A stretch of DNA of 64,000 bases, from assembly GCF_000379465.1 (NCBI RefSeq), contig NZ_KB905403.1, forward strand, positions 502,452 through 566,451. The letters run 5' to 3'. Positions 8,215 through 16,634 of the stretch are shown here, one piece after another. Position 1 is the first letter of the stretch; each line of letters opens with the position of its first letter. The notes under the pieces were generated by a model. It was given only the letters and a program-made list of their open reading frames with translations, made no database searches and was not told where the DNA came from. Both the position numbers and the translations under genes were made by a program. The stretch comes from Sciscionella marina DSM 45152 (GTDB taxonomy: Bacteria; Actinomycetota; Actinomycetes; Mycobacteriales; Pseudonocardiaceae).

Positions 8215-8910
8215 CTATCCCGTCGTCAGGGCGTGCTCACGAGCGAGATCGGCGGCCCTGTCCAGATTGCCCGCGACGACGGCTTTCGCGATGCGCTGAT
8301 GCAGTCGCAGGCGCGATCGCTTGTACCGGCGGTGGCTGGTGTCCTCCTCGACCGAGCCGACACCTAGCGTCTCGGCATCGATGAACCGCAGCATCGACAA
8401 GTAGGTCTCGCGCAGGATCCGGTTGGGGGTGATTCGCGCGAACGTCCGGTGCAACTCCCAGACCGCGTGCACGAACGCGTTCGGGTCGTCGACCACGTCC
8501 GCCAGCGCCTCGGACTGCGCAGTGATCGCGACGATGTCGTCTTGCGTCCGGTGCTCGGCGGCGTCGACGATGATCCGTGGTTCGAGCAGTTCGCGGACGA
8601 CCACGGCGTCCGCGACCCGGACGGGCTCCGCGTCCACCGTCAGCAGACTCTGGCCCAGCCGTACCACCGGATCGTGCTGGGCTACGAACAACCCGCCGCC
8701 GGGACCTGGGCGGACGGCCACGACTCCCTGCGACTCGAGCAACCGGACGGCCTCGTTCATCGTCGCCTTGGCCACACCGACCGACGCGCGGATGTCGGTC
8801 TTGGTGCCGATCAGCTGGCCAGGCCGCAGCCCTCGCTCGGCGATCTCGCGCCGAACGTGTTGGCCAACCGCCTCGGCACGTGTCATCCTCGAAAGCGCCA
8901 CGTCCACCAT
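8215..8910 (-). CDS. GntR-family regulator, FadR/FCD subfamily
   Basis: 231 residues. A winged helix-turn-helix lies at about residues 10-75, with the typical GntR turn KTDIRASVGVAKATMNEAV and the GGGLFV wing. A helical FCD effector domain follows; its metal-ligand histidines fit the AVWELHRTF and LHQRI helices. FCD members respond to small organic acids and repress catabolic operons. It sits at the end of the degradation cluster, opposite the CoA-transferase. The shared palindromes at 1987 and 4038 have the size expected of GntR operators, so it is the prime candidate to control both operons; this is inference. Confidence 0.85.
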   Translation of the reverse strand: MVDVALSRMTRAEAVGQHVRREIAERGLRPGQLIGTKTDIRASVGVAKATMNEAVRLLESQGVVAVRPGPGGGLFVAQHDPVVRLGQSLLTVDAEPVRVADAVVVRELLEPRIIVDAAEHRTQDDIVAITAQSEALADVVDDPNAFVHAVWELHRTFARITPNRILRETYLSMLRFIDAETLGVGSVEEDTSHRRYKRSRLRLHQRIAKAVVAGNLDRAADLAREHALTTG

Positions 8911-8964
8911 GACCCGATTATAGGATCACGTCGCGATCCTCATCCCGAACCTCGGGGCCAATCG

Positions 8965-9008
8965 TACGGATCAGAAGGTTTGGGGTTCGAATCCCTGCGG
9001 GCGCGCCA
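8965..9008 (+). other. 3' half of a tRNA-Arg gene, probable attachment-site remnant
   Basis: The sequence from position 33 of a tRNA to the encoded CCA end is present: anticodon ACG at 8966-8968, anticodon-stem strand TCAGA, variable loop, a T-arm with the loop TTCGAAT, and the acceptor strand CGGGCGC-G-CCA. The matching 5' half (acceptor, D-arm, 5' anticodon stem) is absent; the DNA to the left does not match. Such a 3' half is what tyrosine integrases leave when an element enters a tRNA gene. Because the tRNA reads left to right, the element should lie on the left, and the intact tRNA beyond the window. Confidence 0.65.
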
Positions 9009-9020
9009 GATTTTATACAG

Positions 9021-9064
9021 GTCCAGGACACTCCATCGGTGACATCCGATGGAGTGTCCTGGAC
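9021..9064 (+). terminator. Long perfect hairpin, terminator-like
   Basis: Arms of 19 bp (9021-9039 and 9046-9064) are perfectly complementary around the 6-nt loop TGACAT. A short T-containing tract (TTATCCCTTTATCC) follows but no clean U-run. It lies 12 bp after the CCA of the tRNA fragment, so it may be the original terminator of the tRNA gene. From the hairpin to 9316 I see nothing else that is convincing. Confidence 0.5.
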
Positions 9065-9316
9065 TTATCCCTTTATCCATCCTTCAACTGGGATGGTCGG
9101 TGGGCGTCGTAAAGGGCTGTGTCGAGCCTGTTTTCGTTGGTGTGTCAGCGAAGTCGGTGTCACGGTCACGGTGGGACCACGTGGCGACGTAGGTGTTGTC
9201 TGTCACCCAGCGTGTTGTTCGGCTGAGGACACGGCTGCACGTCGTCGCGCGAGTGGGTTCGGATTCTCCTGCAGCGGCCGAGCCCACTTCCGCTTCGTCG
9301 GGCCGGGCGCCGGTTG

Positions 9317-10288
9317 TCATGCCTGTAGTCGCGGGAAGAGGGCTTCGGAGTTGCCTCGGTCGATGGCGGTTCGGAGGCCGTGGTCGAGCGGGTACTTCTG
9401 GTACGTGCGGTTGAGGAAGGTGACCGCGGCGGCGGGGGCGAAGGGGTAGTCGCTGCCGTAGGTGATGTGGGTGGGTTCGGCGACTTCCAGGAGGCTGGGC
9501 AAAGCTGCTGGAGAGGACGAGAGGGCGATGTCGTAGTAGAAGCGGCGGAGCGGTTCGAGTTCTTTGTGGACTTGGCGGTCCTGGTTGAGCATGGCCCAGG
9601 CCTGCTGTGCCCTGTTCTTGGTGTTGAGGATGGTCAGCAGGATCCGGTAGGAGATGTAAGGGACGAATCCGCCCGCGTGGGCCAGGATGAATTTGATGTC
9701 CGGGTACTGCTCGATCGCCCCGGAGAGGATGAGGCTGATCGCGGTCCGAGTGGTGTCGAGCAGGAAGTCCGCGGTGAAGGTGGGGACGTCCGGGACTTCG
9801 GGCGCGGGGAGCTCGCCGGGGTGGGTGAACACCGCGGCGCTGCGGTGGTGCAGAAATTCCAGCAGTGGGGCGAATTCGGGGTCGCCGAGGTAACGGCCGT
9901 CGTTGTTGGCCAGCAGGACGATCCCGTCCGCACCGAGCACGTCGAGGGCGTATTCGGCTTCGGTGAGGGCGCCGTCCACATCGGGCAGCGTGAGGGTCGC
10001 GAACTGCCCGAACCGGTCCGGATGGTCTTTGACGAGTTCGGCGGCGTATTCGTTGATCTTGCGTGCCCAGCGTCGTGCTTCGTCGCGGTCACCGAAGTAC
10101 ACACCGGGGGTGGACAGCGACAGGATCCCGGTGCGAATGCCGTGTCCGTCCATGAATCGCACCGCCGCCGACGGTGACCACTTCGGCAGCTCGACCCCGC
10201 CGGGGCGGATGCCCTTCTCGTGCAACCACTCGGCGTAGCGTGGAGGAAGGAAATGCTGGTGGGTGTCGATGCGGTGCGCGCGACTCAC
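9317..10288 (-). CDS. Amidohydrolase_2-family decarboxylase/hydrolase
   Basis: 323 residues of the ACMSD-like amidohydrolase family: DTHQHF (His-x-His metal site, about residues 8-12), FTHPGELP, the LAHAGGFVPY metal-His block and the YGSDYPFAP Asp. It shares long collinear blocks with the protein encoded at 17702 (LSTPGVYFGD against VSSPGVHFGD, then the GRYLGDPEFAPLL region), so the two are paralogues of the 6-methylsalicylate decarboxylase/ACMSD type. It is downstream of two TetR frames on the same strand, only 15 bp after the second, and is probably controlled by them. Substrate unknown. Confidence 0.8.
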   Translation of the reverse strand: MSRAHRIDTHQHFLPPRYAEWLHEKGIRPGGVELPKWSPSAAVRFMDGHGIRTGILSLSTPGVYFGDRDEARRWARKINEYAAELVKDHPDRFGQFATLTLPDVDGALTEAEYALDVLGADGIVLLANNDGRYLGDPEFAPLLEFLHHRSAAVFTHPGELPAPEVPDVPTFTADFLLDTTRTAISLILSGAIEQYPDIKFILAHAGGFVPYISYRILLTILNTKNRAQQAWAMLNQDRQVHKELEPLRRFYYDIALSSSPAALPSLLEVAEPTHITYGSDYPFAPAAAVTFLNRTYQKYPLDHGLRTAIDRGNSEALFPRLQA

Positions 10289-10303
10289 GGGCGGCTCCAG
10301 CGG

Positions 10304-10927
10304 TCAGTGGTCGAGATGTTCGGCGGCGTCGAACAGGGCGCGGGCGTGCAGTTCGAAGAGGCGGATGAGATCGACGGAGTCACCGCCGATCTCCTTGGCG
10401 ATGAACAGTCCGTCGGCCGCGGCCATCGCGTAGGTGGTGAGCAGCCCGACGGCGTCGTCGTCGATGTGGGGAGCGAATTCCCGCGCGAGTGCGGCGAAGC
10501 GGTGATGCGCGGTGTGGCGGACCTCGAGGAAGACGGTGCGGGCGCTGGGTTCCTCCGGGCGGCGTTCCAGTGCCAGCATCAGGCCCAGCCGCAGGAAATC
10601 GGGTGCGTCGAGCAGACCTTTGGCGACGGTGACGGCGAGGTCGCGCACGGACTCCGGTGAGGCGTGCATGTCCTCGGGCAGGGCGGCGGCCAGCCACGTG
10701 TTGAAGCTGCGCTCGATGACGGCGGCGATGAGTTCGTCTTTGTCCTTGAAGTGCCAGTAGATTGAGCTCGCAGGCAGGCCGGAGCGCGCGCTGACGGCGT
10801 TGATGCTGGTGCCGTCGTAGCCGCGTTCGCCGGCGACCTCGACTGCGGCGTCGAGGATCTTGCGCCGTGATTCCTCGCCGTTGGAGCGGCGCTGGCGGGT
10901 GGCGCGGGGGTCGGCCGATGAGACTCG
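10304..10927 (-). CDS. TetR-family regulator lacking a recognisable start codon
   Basis: The frame encodes a full TetR protein: GEESRRKILDAAVEVAGER, then the helix-turn-helix ending in PASSIYWHFKDKDELI, then a ligand-binding domain ending ALFDAAEHLDH. No ATG, GTG or TTG lies between the in-frame TAG at 10928-10930, which ends the preceding TetR gene, and the HTH. The first ATG (10669) would delete the whole DNA-binding domain. Either a non-standard start or stop-codon readthrough is used, or a start codon has been lost and this is a recent pseudogene. It sits 15 bp before the amidohydrolase gene, the likely target operon. The coordinate given is the frame limit, not a start. Confidence 0.6.
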   Translation of the reverse strand, partial: RVSSADPRATRQRRSNGEESRRKILDAAVEVAGERGYDGTSINAVSARSGLPASSIYWHFKDKDELIAAVIERSFNTWLAAALPEDMHASPESVRDLAVTVAKGLLDAPDFLRLGLMLALERRPEEPSARTVFLEVRHTAHHRFAALAREFAPHIDDDAVGLLTTYAMAAADGLFIAKEIGGDSVDLIRLFELHARALFDAAEHLDH

Positions 10928-11530
10928 CTACTGCGCGACGGCAGTCATTGCGCGGGCAAGGAGTTCATCGATCGTGTCGGAAGTGTCCTGGAAAATCCAT
11001 GCGGTGATGGCTGCGTCCGCGCAGGACAGTGCGGAGCAGATCAGCGCGTGCGGACGTGGATCCGATCGATCGTCGGGGTCGATCTGGAGTCTGCGGGAGA
11101 CCTCGGGCCGCAGAAGTGGGGACCAGCGCGCGTGCTTGCCCGAGTGGGCGGCGGCAAGCGACGGGGTGCTGTACATAAGAGTGATCAGCTGGCGGGACCG
11201 TTCGGTGTCCGAGGCATAGCTGCGGCTGAGCGCTCCTAACGCGTGCCGGAGGGATTGCCACACGGGTTCATCGACGGGACGTTCTCGGAGCGCCTCAAGC
11301 AGCTCCAGGCCGACGGAGTCCCCGTCGCCGAGCAGTGCGTCGTCCTTCGAGGTGAAGTAACGGAAGAAGGTCGTGCGCGAGATCTCCGCAGCCGCACAAA
11401 TCTGCTCCACGGTGGTGCTGTCGTAGCCCGCATCCAAACACAGGTCCAGAGCGATCTGGGAGATCTGGGCACGCATGGCCCGGCGCGCACGCTCACGTGC
11501 ACCTCCGGCCTGCCTGGGGTTCTGCACCAT
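10928..11530 (-). CDS. TetR-family regulator
   Basis: 200 residues. The helix-turn-helix is at about 30-60 (TTVEQICAAAEISRTTFFRYF), followed by the helical ligand-binding domain. The C-terminal part matches the common actinobacterial TetR type with a MftR-like C domain. It is divergent from the SDR gene at 11600 and probably represses it and itself through sites in the 69-bp gap, where ATGTTACAG occurs twice. Its TAG is followed in the same frame by the second TetR domain. Confidence 0.85.
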   Translation of the reverse strand: MVQNPRQAGGARERARRAMRAQISQIALDLCLDAGYDSTTVEQICAAAEISRTTFFRYFTSKDDALLGDGDSVGLELLEALRERPVDEPVWQSLRHALGALSRSYASDTERSRQLITLMYSTPSLAAAHSGKHARWSPLLRPEVSRRLQIDPDDRSDPRPHALICSALSCADAAITAWIFQDTSDTIDELLARAMTAVAQ

Positions 11531-11537
11531 ATGCCCA

Positions 11538-11565
11538 TGTTACAGCAGTCCTAATATGTTACAGT
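11538..11565. promoter_or_regulatory. Direct repeats ATGTTACAG in the TetR/SDR divergent promoter
   Basis: Identical 9-mers at 11538-11546 and 11557-11565, offset by 19 bp (about two helical turns), lie between the divergent TetR and SDR genes. They are the only repeated element in the gap and are candidate binding sites for the TetR protein at 10928. Confidence 0.4.
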
Positions 11566-11599
11566 GTTTCACATTCGGGACAGTGACCTAGGAGCTGGT

Positions 11600-12436
11600 A
11601 TGGCAGAGTCGAAGACCATCGTGATAACCGGCGCGAGCGACGGAATCGGTGCTGCGGCAGCCCGTCGGCTGGGCAACGACGGTCATCGCGTCGTCGTGGT
11701 CGGCCGCTCACCACAGAAGACGGCTGCCGTGGCGCGAGAGGTCGGCGCCGCTGATCACTATCTCGCCGACTTCACCGAGCTCGAGCAGGTTCGGAGCCTC
11801 GCCGACGAATTGTTGGCGACCTACCCTCGCATCGACGTGCTCGCCAACAACGCGGGTGGCGTCTTCGGCGACCCCACGAAGACCGTCGACGGGTTCGAGC
11901 GCACATTTCAGATCAACCACCTGGCGCCCTTCCTCCTCACCCGGCTGCTCATGGACACCCTCATCGACTCCCACGCGAGCGTCATCCAGACCTCGAGCAC
12001 TGTGCGGCCCGCGCGAGAGATCGACCTCGGCGACCTCAACCACGACAAGAACTTCAGCCCTGTCCGGGCCTACACCGCCGCGAAGCTGGAGAACGTCCTG
12101 TTCAGCACCGAGCTGCACCGTCGTTTCGGCGCCCGGGGGATCTCGGCAGCCTCCTTCTACCCCGGCAATGTGGCCTCTAGTTTCGGCACGCAGTCTGAGA
12201 GCAGGCTCATGCGCTTCATCACCACCAACCCGATCTCGCGGCGCCTCATGCTCATCAGCCCAGATCGCGGCGCAGACACACTCGTGTGGCTCGCCGAAGC
12301 CACGCCGGGGCGCGACTGGGAGCCGGGTCGGTACTTCTACAAGCGCGAGCCGACCAAGCCGCAGAACGGCCAAGCCCTCGACGCTGACCTCGCGCGCCGT
12401 TTCTGGGACCGTTCCGAGCAATTGCTCGGCGTTTAA
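11600..12436 (+). CDS. Short-chain dehydrogenase/reductase (SDR)
   Basis: 278 residues from the ATG at 11600, which has AGGAG 6 bp upstream; an in-frame codon at 11564 lacks a site. Classical SDR features: the TGASDGIG cofactor motif at 10-17, NNAGG, and the catalytic Tyr158-x3-Lys162 in AYTAAKLEN. The overall type resembles retinol-dehydrogenase/WW-domain-oxidoreductase-like SDRs that reduce ketones or oxidise alcohols with NAD(P). It is divergent from a TetR gene that probably represses it. The plus-strand neighbour downstream is a transposase remnant, so it is monocistronic. Confidence 0.85.
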   Translation: MAESKTIVITGASDGIGAAAARRLGNDGHRVVVVGRSPQKTAAVAREVGAADHYLADFTELEQVRSLADELLATYPRIDVLANNAGGVFGDPTKTVDGFERTFQINHLAPFLLTRLLMDTLIDSHASVIQTSSTVRPAREIDLGDLNHDKNFSPVRAYTAAKLENVLFSTELHRRFGARGISAASFYPGNVASSFGTQSESRLMRFITTNPISRRLMLISPDRGADTLVWLAEATPGRDWEPGRYFYKREPTKPQNGQALDADLARRFWDRSEQLLGV

Positions 12437-12577
12437 CACACAGGTCATGCCCCCAGCCCACACCACAGCCGCTCCTGACCCGGATCGCGAAGATACGGCC
12501 TCTTCGCAGCGGACCGTCAAGGTGGCCACGGTGTGCGGTGACAACTGCCCGGTCCATCTCCTTCAACCGATCTCGAC

Positions 12578-12979
12578 GTGCCTGACGCTACCCCGCCGTC
12601 CGGCTTCGGCCATCCCGATCCGAGGTCCTTCGCTCGACTGGATGGCATCTATCAGCGCATGGTCGAGGCCTACCGTCACGAAGACCGGCAGCGTGGCCGC
12701 GAGCTGATGGCCACACTGATCAGAGACCTCAGCACCGGCGTCCCGAAGACGCTGAGTGAGCTCATCACGCTGGGGCGGACCTTGAGAAAGCGCGCCGCTG
12801 ACGTACTGGCCTACTTCGACCGCCCCGGCACCGGCAGCGGTCCCACTGCGGCGCTCAATGGCAGGCTCGAGCATGTCCGCGGCAGCGCACTGGGCTTCCG
12901 CAACCTGACTGACTACATCGCCAGGTCATTGCTCGAGACCGGCGGCTTCAGACGCCAACTACACCTTCGATTGGGATGA
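12578..12979 (+). pseudogene. C-terminal remnant of an ISL3-family transposase
   Basis: About 133 codons match the C-terminal end of ISL3-type (DDE) transposases: ELITLGRTLRKRAADVLAYF, then GPTAALNGRLEHVRGSALGF and RNLTDYIARSLLETGGFR. Full-length members have roughly 400 residues, so the N-terminal two-thirds, including the zinc-finger region and most of the catalytic domain, is missing. The GTG at 12578 is merely the first codon available. The remnant lies directly upstream of a truncated photolyase gene, so the insertion probably destroyed that gene and then decayed. Confidence 0.75.
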
Positions 12980-13089
12980 GCCGCCAATCCGGCATGTGAC
13001 GACAGATACCGGAACTGGGCGCTGGGCCGACGCGCTGCGGCCCGGGCAGGCGGCCACACCCCGCGGGCTACGGTGCCACCGGGCATCGA

Positions 13090-13378
13090 GGCACCACCGC
13101 CACCGGGCCCGCAGGGACCCGCCGACTGGCCCGGTGGCGCAACGCCCGCCCCAACCGGGTGCTCAATCCGCTGCGCCAGGCCGAACGCTACGACCCGACC
13201 GGCGACTACACTCGCCGCTGGGTCCCCGAACTCGCCGGCCTCGACCAGTCCCGCGACGTCCACCAGCCGTGGCGCCTCGGCGAATCGGCGCTGCGCGTGC
13301 TCGGCCACCCACCACCGATCTCGACACCGCCCGGCGACGCTTCCACGAACAACGACGACTGGCCCTCGACATATGAAC
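13090..13378 (+). pseudogene. C-terminal remnant of a deoxyribodipyrimidine photolyase (frameshifted)
   Basis: One frame reads ARPNRVLNPLRQAERYDP followed by DYTRRWVPELAGL, the C-terminal FAD-domain signature of class I photolyases. After GHPPPI the match continues in another frame as [20 protein letters not shown] and a stop at 13376-13378 that overlaps the next ATG. The gene has therefore lost its N-terminal 80% to the adjacent transposase and also carries a frameshift. In other actinomycetes photolyase genes are often followed by the two SDR-type genes seen here, which supports the reading. Light-dependent repair from this locus is lost. Confidence 0.7.
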
Positions 13379-14239
13379 TCACCCATCAGCCGGCCGGAAT
13401 CGGCGGGAACCGCGGTATTGGCCGGCTGCGGCGACCTCGGCGCACGCGTCGGCCAACGCCTGACTCGCCTCGGTTACCGCGTGCTCGGGCTGCGCAGACA
13501 TCCCGAACACCTGCCCGTGGGCATCGCGGGTCAGGCAGTCGACCTCCGCGAGCAGCGACCACAGCTGCCTGCCGACACGACCCTGGTCGTGGTCGCCCTG
13601 ACCGCCGATGCGTATACCGCTTCGGCCTACCGCGACACGTACGTGACCGGATTACGGCGCGTGCTCGACGCGATCGAGGAGGATCTGCCCGCACCGCCCC
13701 GGATGCTGCTGGTGTCCTCGACCGCCGTCTACGGCGTCACGGACGGGAGCTGGGTCGACGAACAGCACCCCGCGATCCCCGCGACCGATACCGGCGCACA
13801 ACTGCGGGCCGCGGAAGCATGCCTGCAGGCGCGGCAGCCGGAAGGGATCGTGCTGCGCCTCGGCGGCCTCTACGGGCCCGGCCCCAGCCGACTGGTGACC
13901 AGCGTGCGCGATGGGACCGCCACTGTCCCGGCGGCGCCGATGTTCACCAATCGGATCCACCGCGACGATGCCGCCGGTGTGATCGTGCACCTGGCCACCC
14001 GGAGGGCATCCGCGCAACGGCTGTATCTCGGCGTGGACCACGAGCCCGTCGAACGGGCCGTGGTGCTGCGGTACGTCGCCGAACTGCTCGGCGTGCCGCC
14101 ACCGCCGGTCGCGGCCGAGGAGTCCGGGCGCGGCTCCGGTAAACGCTGCAGCGGCGAGCTGCTGCGCTCGACCGGGTACACCTTCAGCTATCCCACCTAC
14201 CGCGAGGGCTACCGCGCCGCCCTCGAAGGGAGTCGATGA
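13373..14239 (+). CDS. NAD(P)-binding SDR/epimerase-like protein (YeeZ-like)
   Basis: 288 residues from the ATG at 13373, which lies inside the stop region of the photolyase remnant (TATGA). An extended-SDR fold with a weak glycine motif ([11 protein letters not shown] near residue 16) followed by [20 protein letters not shown] carries the SDR strand before the catalytic Tyr, and [11 protein letters not shown] is the typical substrate-lobe start. Specific reaction unknown. Two base pairs separate it from the next gene. It kept its frame although the first gene of the operon was destroyed, so it is probably transcribed from elsewhere or now weakly expressed. Confidence 0.75.
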   Translation: MNSPISRPESAGTAVLAGCGDLGARVGQRLTRLGYRVLGLRRHPEHLPVGIAGQAVDLREQRPQLPADTTLVVVALTADAYTASAYRDTYVTGLRRVLDAIEEDLPAPPRMLLVSSTAVYGVTDGSWVDEQHPAIPATDTGAQLRAAEACLQARQPEGIVLRLGGLYGPGPSRLVTSVRDGTATVPAAPMFTNRIHRDDAAGVIVHLATRRASAQRLYLGVDHEPVERAVVLRYVAELLGVPPPPVAAEESGRGSGKRCSGELLRSTGYTFSYPTYREGYRAALEGSR

Positions 14240-14240
14240 C

Positions 14241-15722
14241 ATGCGCTGCGTCGTACTCGGTGCCACCGGCTACATCGGCGGCCGGCTCGTGCCCCAGCTC
14301 CTGCAGGCCGGGCACCGAGTCCGGGTCGTAGCCCGCGATCCCGACAAACTCTCCGATGTCCCCTGGCGAGACGCGGTCGACATCGTGCGCGGCGACGTCA
14401 TCGATCCCACCGACATGCACACCGCGCTGCACGGGCAACAGGTCGCCTACTACCTCGTGCACGCCCTGCACCGCACCGACTTCAGCCAGCTCGACCGCAC
14501 CGCCGCCCATAACGTAGCCACCGCGGCACGCCGAGCAGGCCTGTCCCGGCTGGTGTACCTCGGCGGTATCACCCCCGCCGGCGAGGAGGCGCTCTCCGAG
14601 CACCTCGCCTCCCGTACCGAAGTCGGCCACATCCTGCTCGACTCCGGTGTCCCTACCGCGGTACTGCAGGCGGCAGTGATCATCGGATCCGGCTCGGCCA
14701 GCTTCGAAATGCTGCGCTACCTCACCGAACGGCTGCCGGTCATGGTCACCCCGCGCTGGGTGCACAACCGCATCCAGCCGATCGCGGTCCGCGATGTGCT
14801 GCATTACCTCACCCATGCCGCCGAACTGCCCAGCCAGGTCCACGGCAGCTTCGACATCGGCGGCCCGGACGTGCTCACCTACCTGGACATGATGCGCCGA
14901 TACGCGGTCGTCGCCCAACTGCCGAGACGATTCGTGCTGCCCGTGCCGGTGTTGACCCCGTGGCTCTCGGCCCAGTGGGTCAACCTCGTCACGCCCGTAC
15001 CACGCAGCATCGGCATCCCGCTGATCGAATCACTGGTGCACGAGGTCGTCTGCCGCGAGCACGACATCGACGCGCACATCGGCCGACCCGCCGACGGGGC
15101 GACGCACTACGAGCACGCGATCGAACTCGCCCTGACCCGCATTCGCGACGCCGAGGTGCCCACCCGCTGGTCCGACGCGACCTGGCCGGCAGCGCCATCG
15201 GATCCGCTGCCCACCGACCCGGACTGGTCCGGCGGCACCACATACCGGGATGTCCGCGAGCGCCCCACCAGCGCCACACCGGCCCGGCTGTGGCAGGTCA
15301 TCGAAGCGATCGGCGGTGAACACGGCTGGTACTCCTTCCCGCTGGCCTGGACCGTTCGCGGCTGGGCCGATCGCCTCCTCGGCGGTGTGGGACTGCGCCG
15401 CGGCCGCCGTGATCCACGCCATCTGCACGTCGGTGAAGCCCTCGACTGGTGGCGCGTCGAGACCCTCGAACGCCCGCACCGGCTGCGACTGCGCGCCGAG
15501 ATGAAACTCCCGGGACGCGCCTGGCTCGAACTCATCGCCGAACCGGACGACGGCGGCGGAGCCCGCTACCGGCAACGCGCCCTGTTCGAACCGCACGGCC
15601 TCGCCGGGCACCTGTACTGGAAAACCATCGCCCCCTTCCACGACATCATCTTCGGCGGCATGGCCCGCAACATCACCACCGCTGCCGAACGCATCGCCGA
15701 CAACGAACCCGAGTCCCCGTGA
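14241..15722 (+). CDS. SDR-family protein with C-terminal DUF2867 domain
   Basis: 493 residues. The N-terminal half is an NmrA/extended-SDR domain ([10 protein letters not shown] at 7-16, [22 protein letters not shown]). From about residue 310 the DUF2867 domain follows ([18 protein letters not shown], then [20 protein letters not shown] and [13 protein letters not shown]), related to START/polyketide-cyclase folds. The fusion is common in Actinobacteria beside photolyase and desaturase genes, and has no established reaction. Third gene of the disrupted photolyase operon. Confidence 0.8.
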   Translation: MRCVVLGATGYIGGRLVPQLLQAGHRVRVVARDPDKLSDVPWRDAVDIVRGDVIDPTDMHTALHGQQVAYYLVHALHRTDFSQLDRTAAHNVATAARRAGLSRLVYLGGITPAGEEALSEHLASRTEVGHILLDSGVPTAVLQAAVIIGSGSASFEMLRYLTERLPVMVTPRWVHNRIQPIAVRDVLHYLTHAAELPSQVHGSFDIGGPDVLTYLDMMRRYAVVAQLPRRFVLPVPVLTPWLSAQWVNLVTPVPRSIGIPLIESLVHEVVCREHDIDAHIGRPADGATHYEHAIELALTRIRDAEVPTRWSDATWPAAPSDPLPTDPDWSGGTTYRDVRERPTSATPARLWQVIEAIGGEHGWYSFPLAWTVRGWADRLLGGVGLRRGRRDPRHLHVGEALDWWRVETLERPHRLRLRAEMKLPGRAWLELIAEPDDGGGARYRQRALFEPHGLAGHLYWKTIAPFHDIIFGGMARNITTAAERIADNEPESP

Positions 15723-16071
15723 ACCGGAGCCGGTGATCCGTCGGTTCGACCACCGTAGAACGTCCGGATGCCAAGGCGATTCCCTCGCGTGCTTGGTGAA
15801 GTCCCGCGTTGGCGTATACCGCGGGCGGCCTTGTGCTGTCGGGTTTCCGGTCGGAGGCAAGCCCCGATGTGGACCGTGTGTTGCTCGCGGATCGAGGTCA
15901 GGAACCGGCCGTCGTGACGGTGTTCCCACGGATCAGTGAGATGCCCACCCGGTCGGCCGGGTCTGACGAGACGGCCGATTCCACGATCGCCGCACGGGTG
16001 GAGGCACGGCACCCTCGATGGCCGGGCTCCGTGCTGTGTTCGAGTGCCGTAGCGTTCGAGTGCCGTAGCGT
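15723..16071. other. Non-coding stretch with a short tandem duplication
   Basis: 349 bp between the DUF2867 gene and the convergent NTF2-like gene. No frame shows a recognisable domain. At 16038-16069 a 16-bp unit (GTTCGAGTGCCGTAGC) occurs twice in tandem just beyond the end of the minus-strand gene; a shorter GCCGTAGC echo lies inside that gene's 3' end. I see no terminator hairpin. Confidence 0.5.
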
Positions 16072-16494
16072 TCAAGGACGCCGTAGCGCACGTCGCACGA
16101 TCACCGGATGCCGGACGACCGCAGGCGCGACCCTGAGCGCGAGAAGCGTGACCGCCAACCACGGGCGCAGATGCGGTGTGATCGACCGGATACGCCCGTC
16201 CGCGGCCAGCCGCAGCACCATCGCGTCGTCAAGTCGCAGCGCGCCGATCCGAGCCTGGCCGACGACCACCCGCAGCTCGCCATCGCCGAGCTCGGCATGC
16301 CACTGCAATCGGCTCAGACGGCCGTAGATCGCCGCCAACAGCACCCGGAGGTCTTCCGCGCCGCGGAAGACCATGCGACCGGACAAGGGTGACACCAACT
16401 CGGCGTCCGAGGAGAGGGTCGCGACCATCCCGTCGATATCGTTCGCGACCGAGGCAGCTCGGAACCGGGCCACAGCGTCTTCCACACTTCCCAT
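16072..16494 (-). CDS. SnoaL/NTF2-like protein
   Basis: 140 residues from the ATG at 16494; an upstream in-frame start (16542) would add an unconserved arginine-rich leader. The start VEDAVARFRAASVANDIDGM, the DAELVSPLSGRMVFRG block and the closing strand DDAMVLRLAADGRIRSI match the NTF2-like fold. A short basic, hydrophobic tail (PWLAVTLLALRVAP) follows and could contact the membrane. Function unknown. It stands alone, convergent with the DUF2867 gene. Confidence 0.65.
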   Translation of the reverse strand: MGSVEDAVARFRAASVANDIDGMVATLSSDAELVSPLSGRMVFRGAEDLRVLLAAIYGRLSRLQWHAELGDGELRVVVGQARIGALRLDDAMVLRLAADGRIRSITPHLRPWLAVTLLALRVAPAVVRHPVIVRRALRRP

Positions 16495-16634
16495 TGTGTC
16501 ATCACGCGGACCGCGAAGCCCGCGATCAATCCACCGTTCCAAGACGGGCTGCCTGCCACCCAGTACAGCGCAGATCGGTGCCGCTGACGCCCGAATCGCG
16601 GTCTCCTCGGCTGAGCTGCCGGTGCTGGATCGTG

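Noticed and set aside
11708-12544. Long open frame on the minus strand opposite the SDR gene
   Set aside because: High-GC shadow of the SDR coding sequence with no domain and no ribosome-binding site; the plus-strand SDR is unambiguous.
12567-13000. Complete insertion sequence
   Set aside because: Only the C-terminal third of the transposase is present and I could not find matching terminal inverted repeats.
16038-16069. 16-bp tandem duplication as an insertion-sequence footprint
   Set aside because: No terminal inverted repeats, transposase or target-site structure is nearby; simple slippage explains it.
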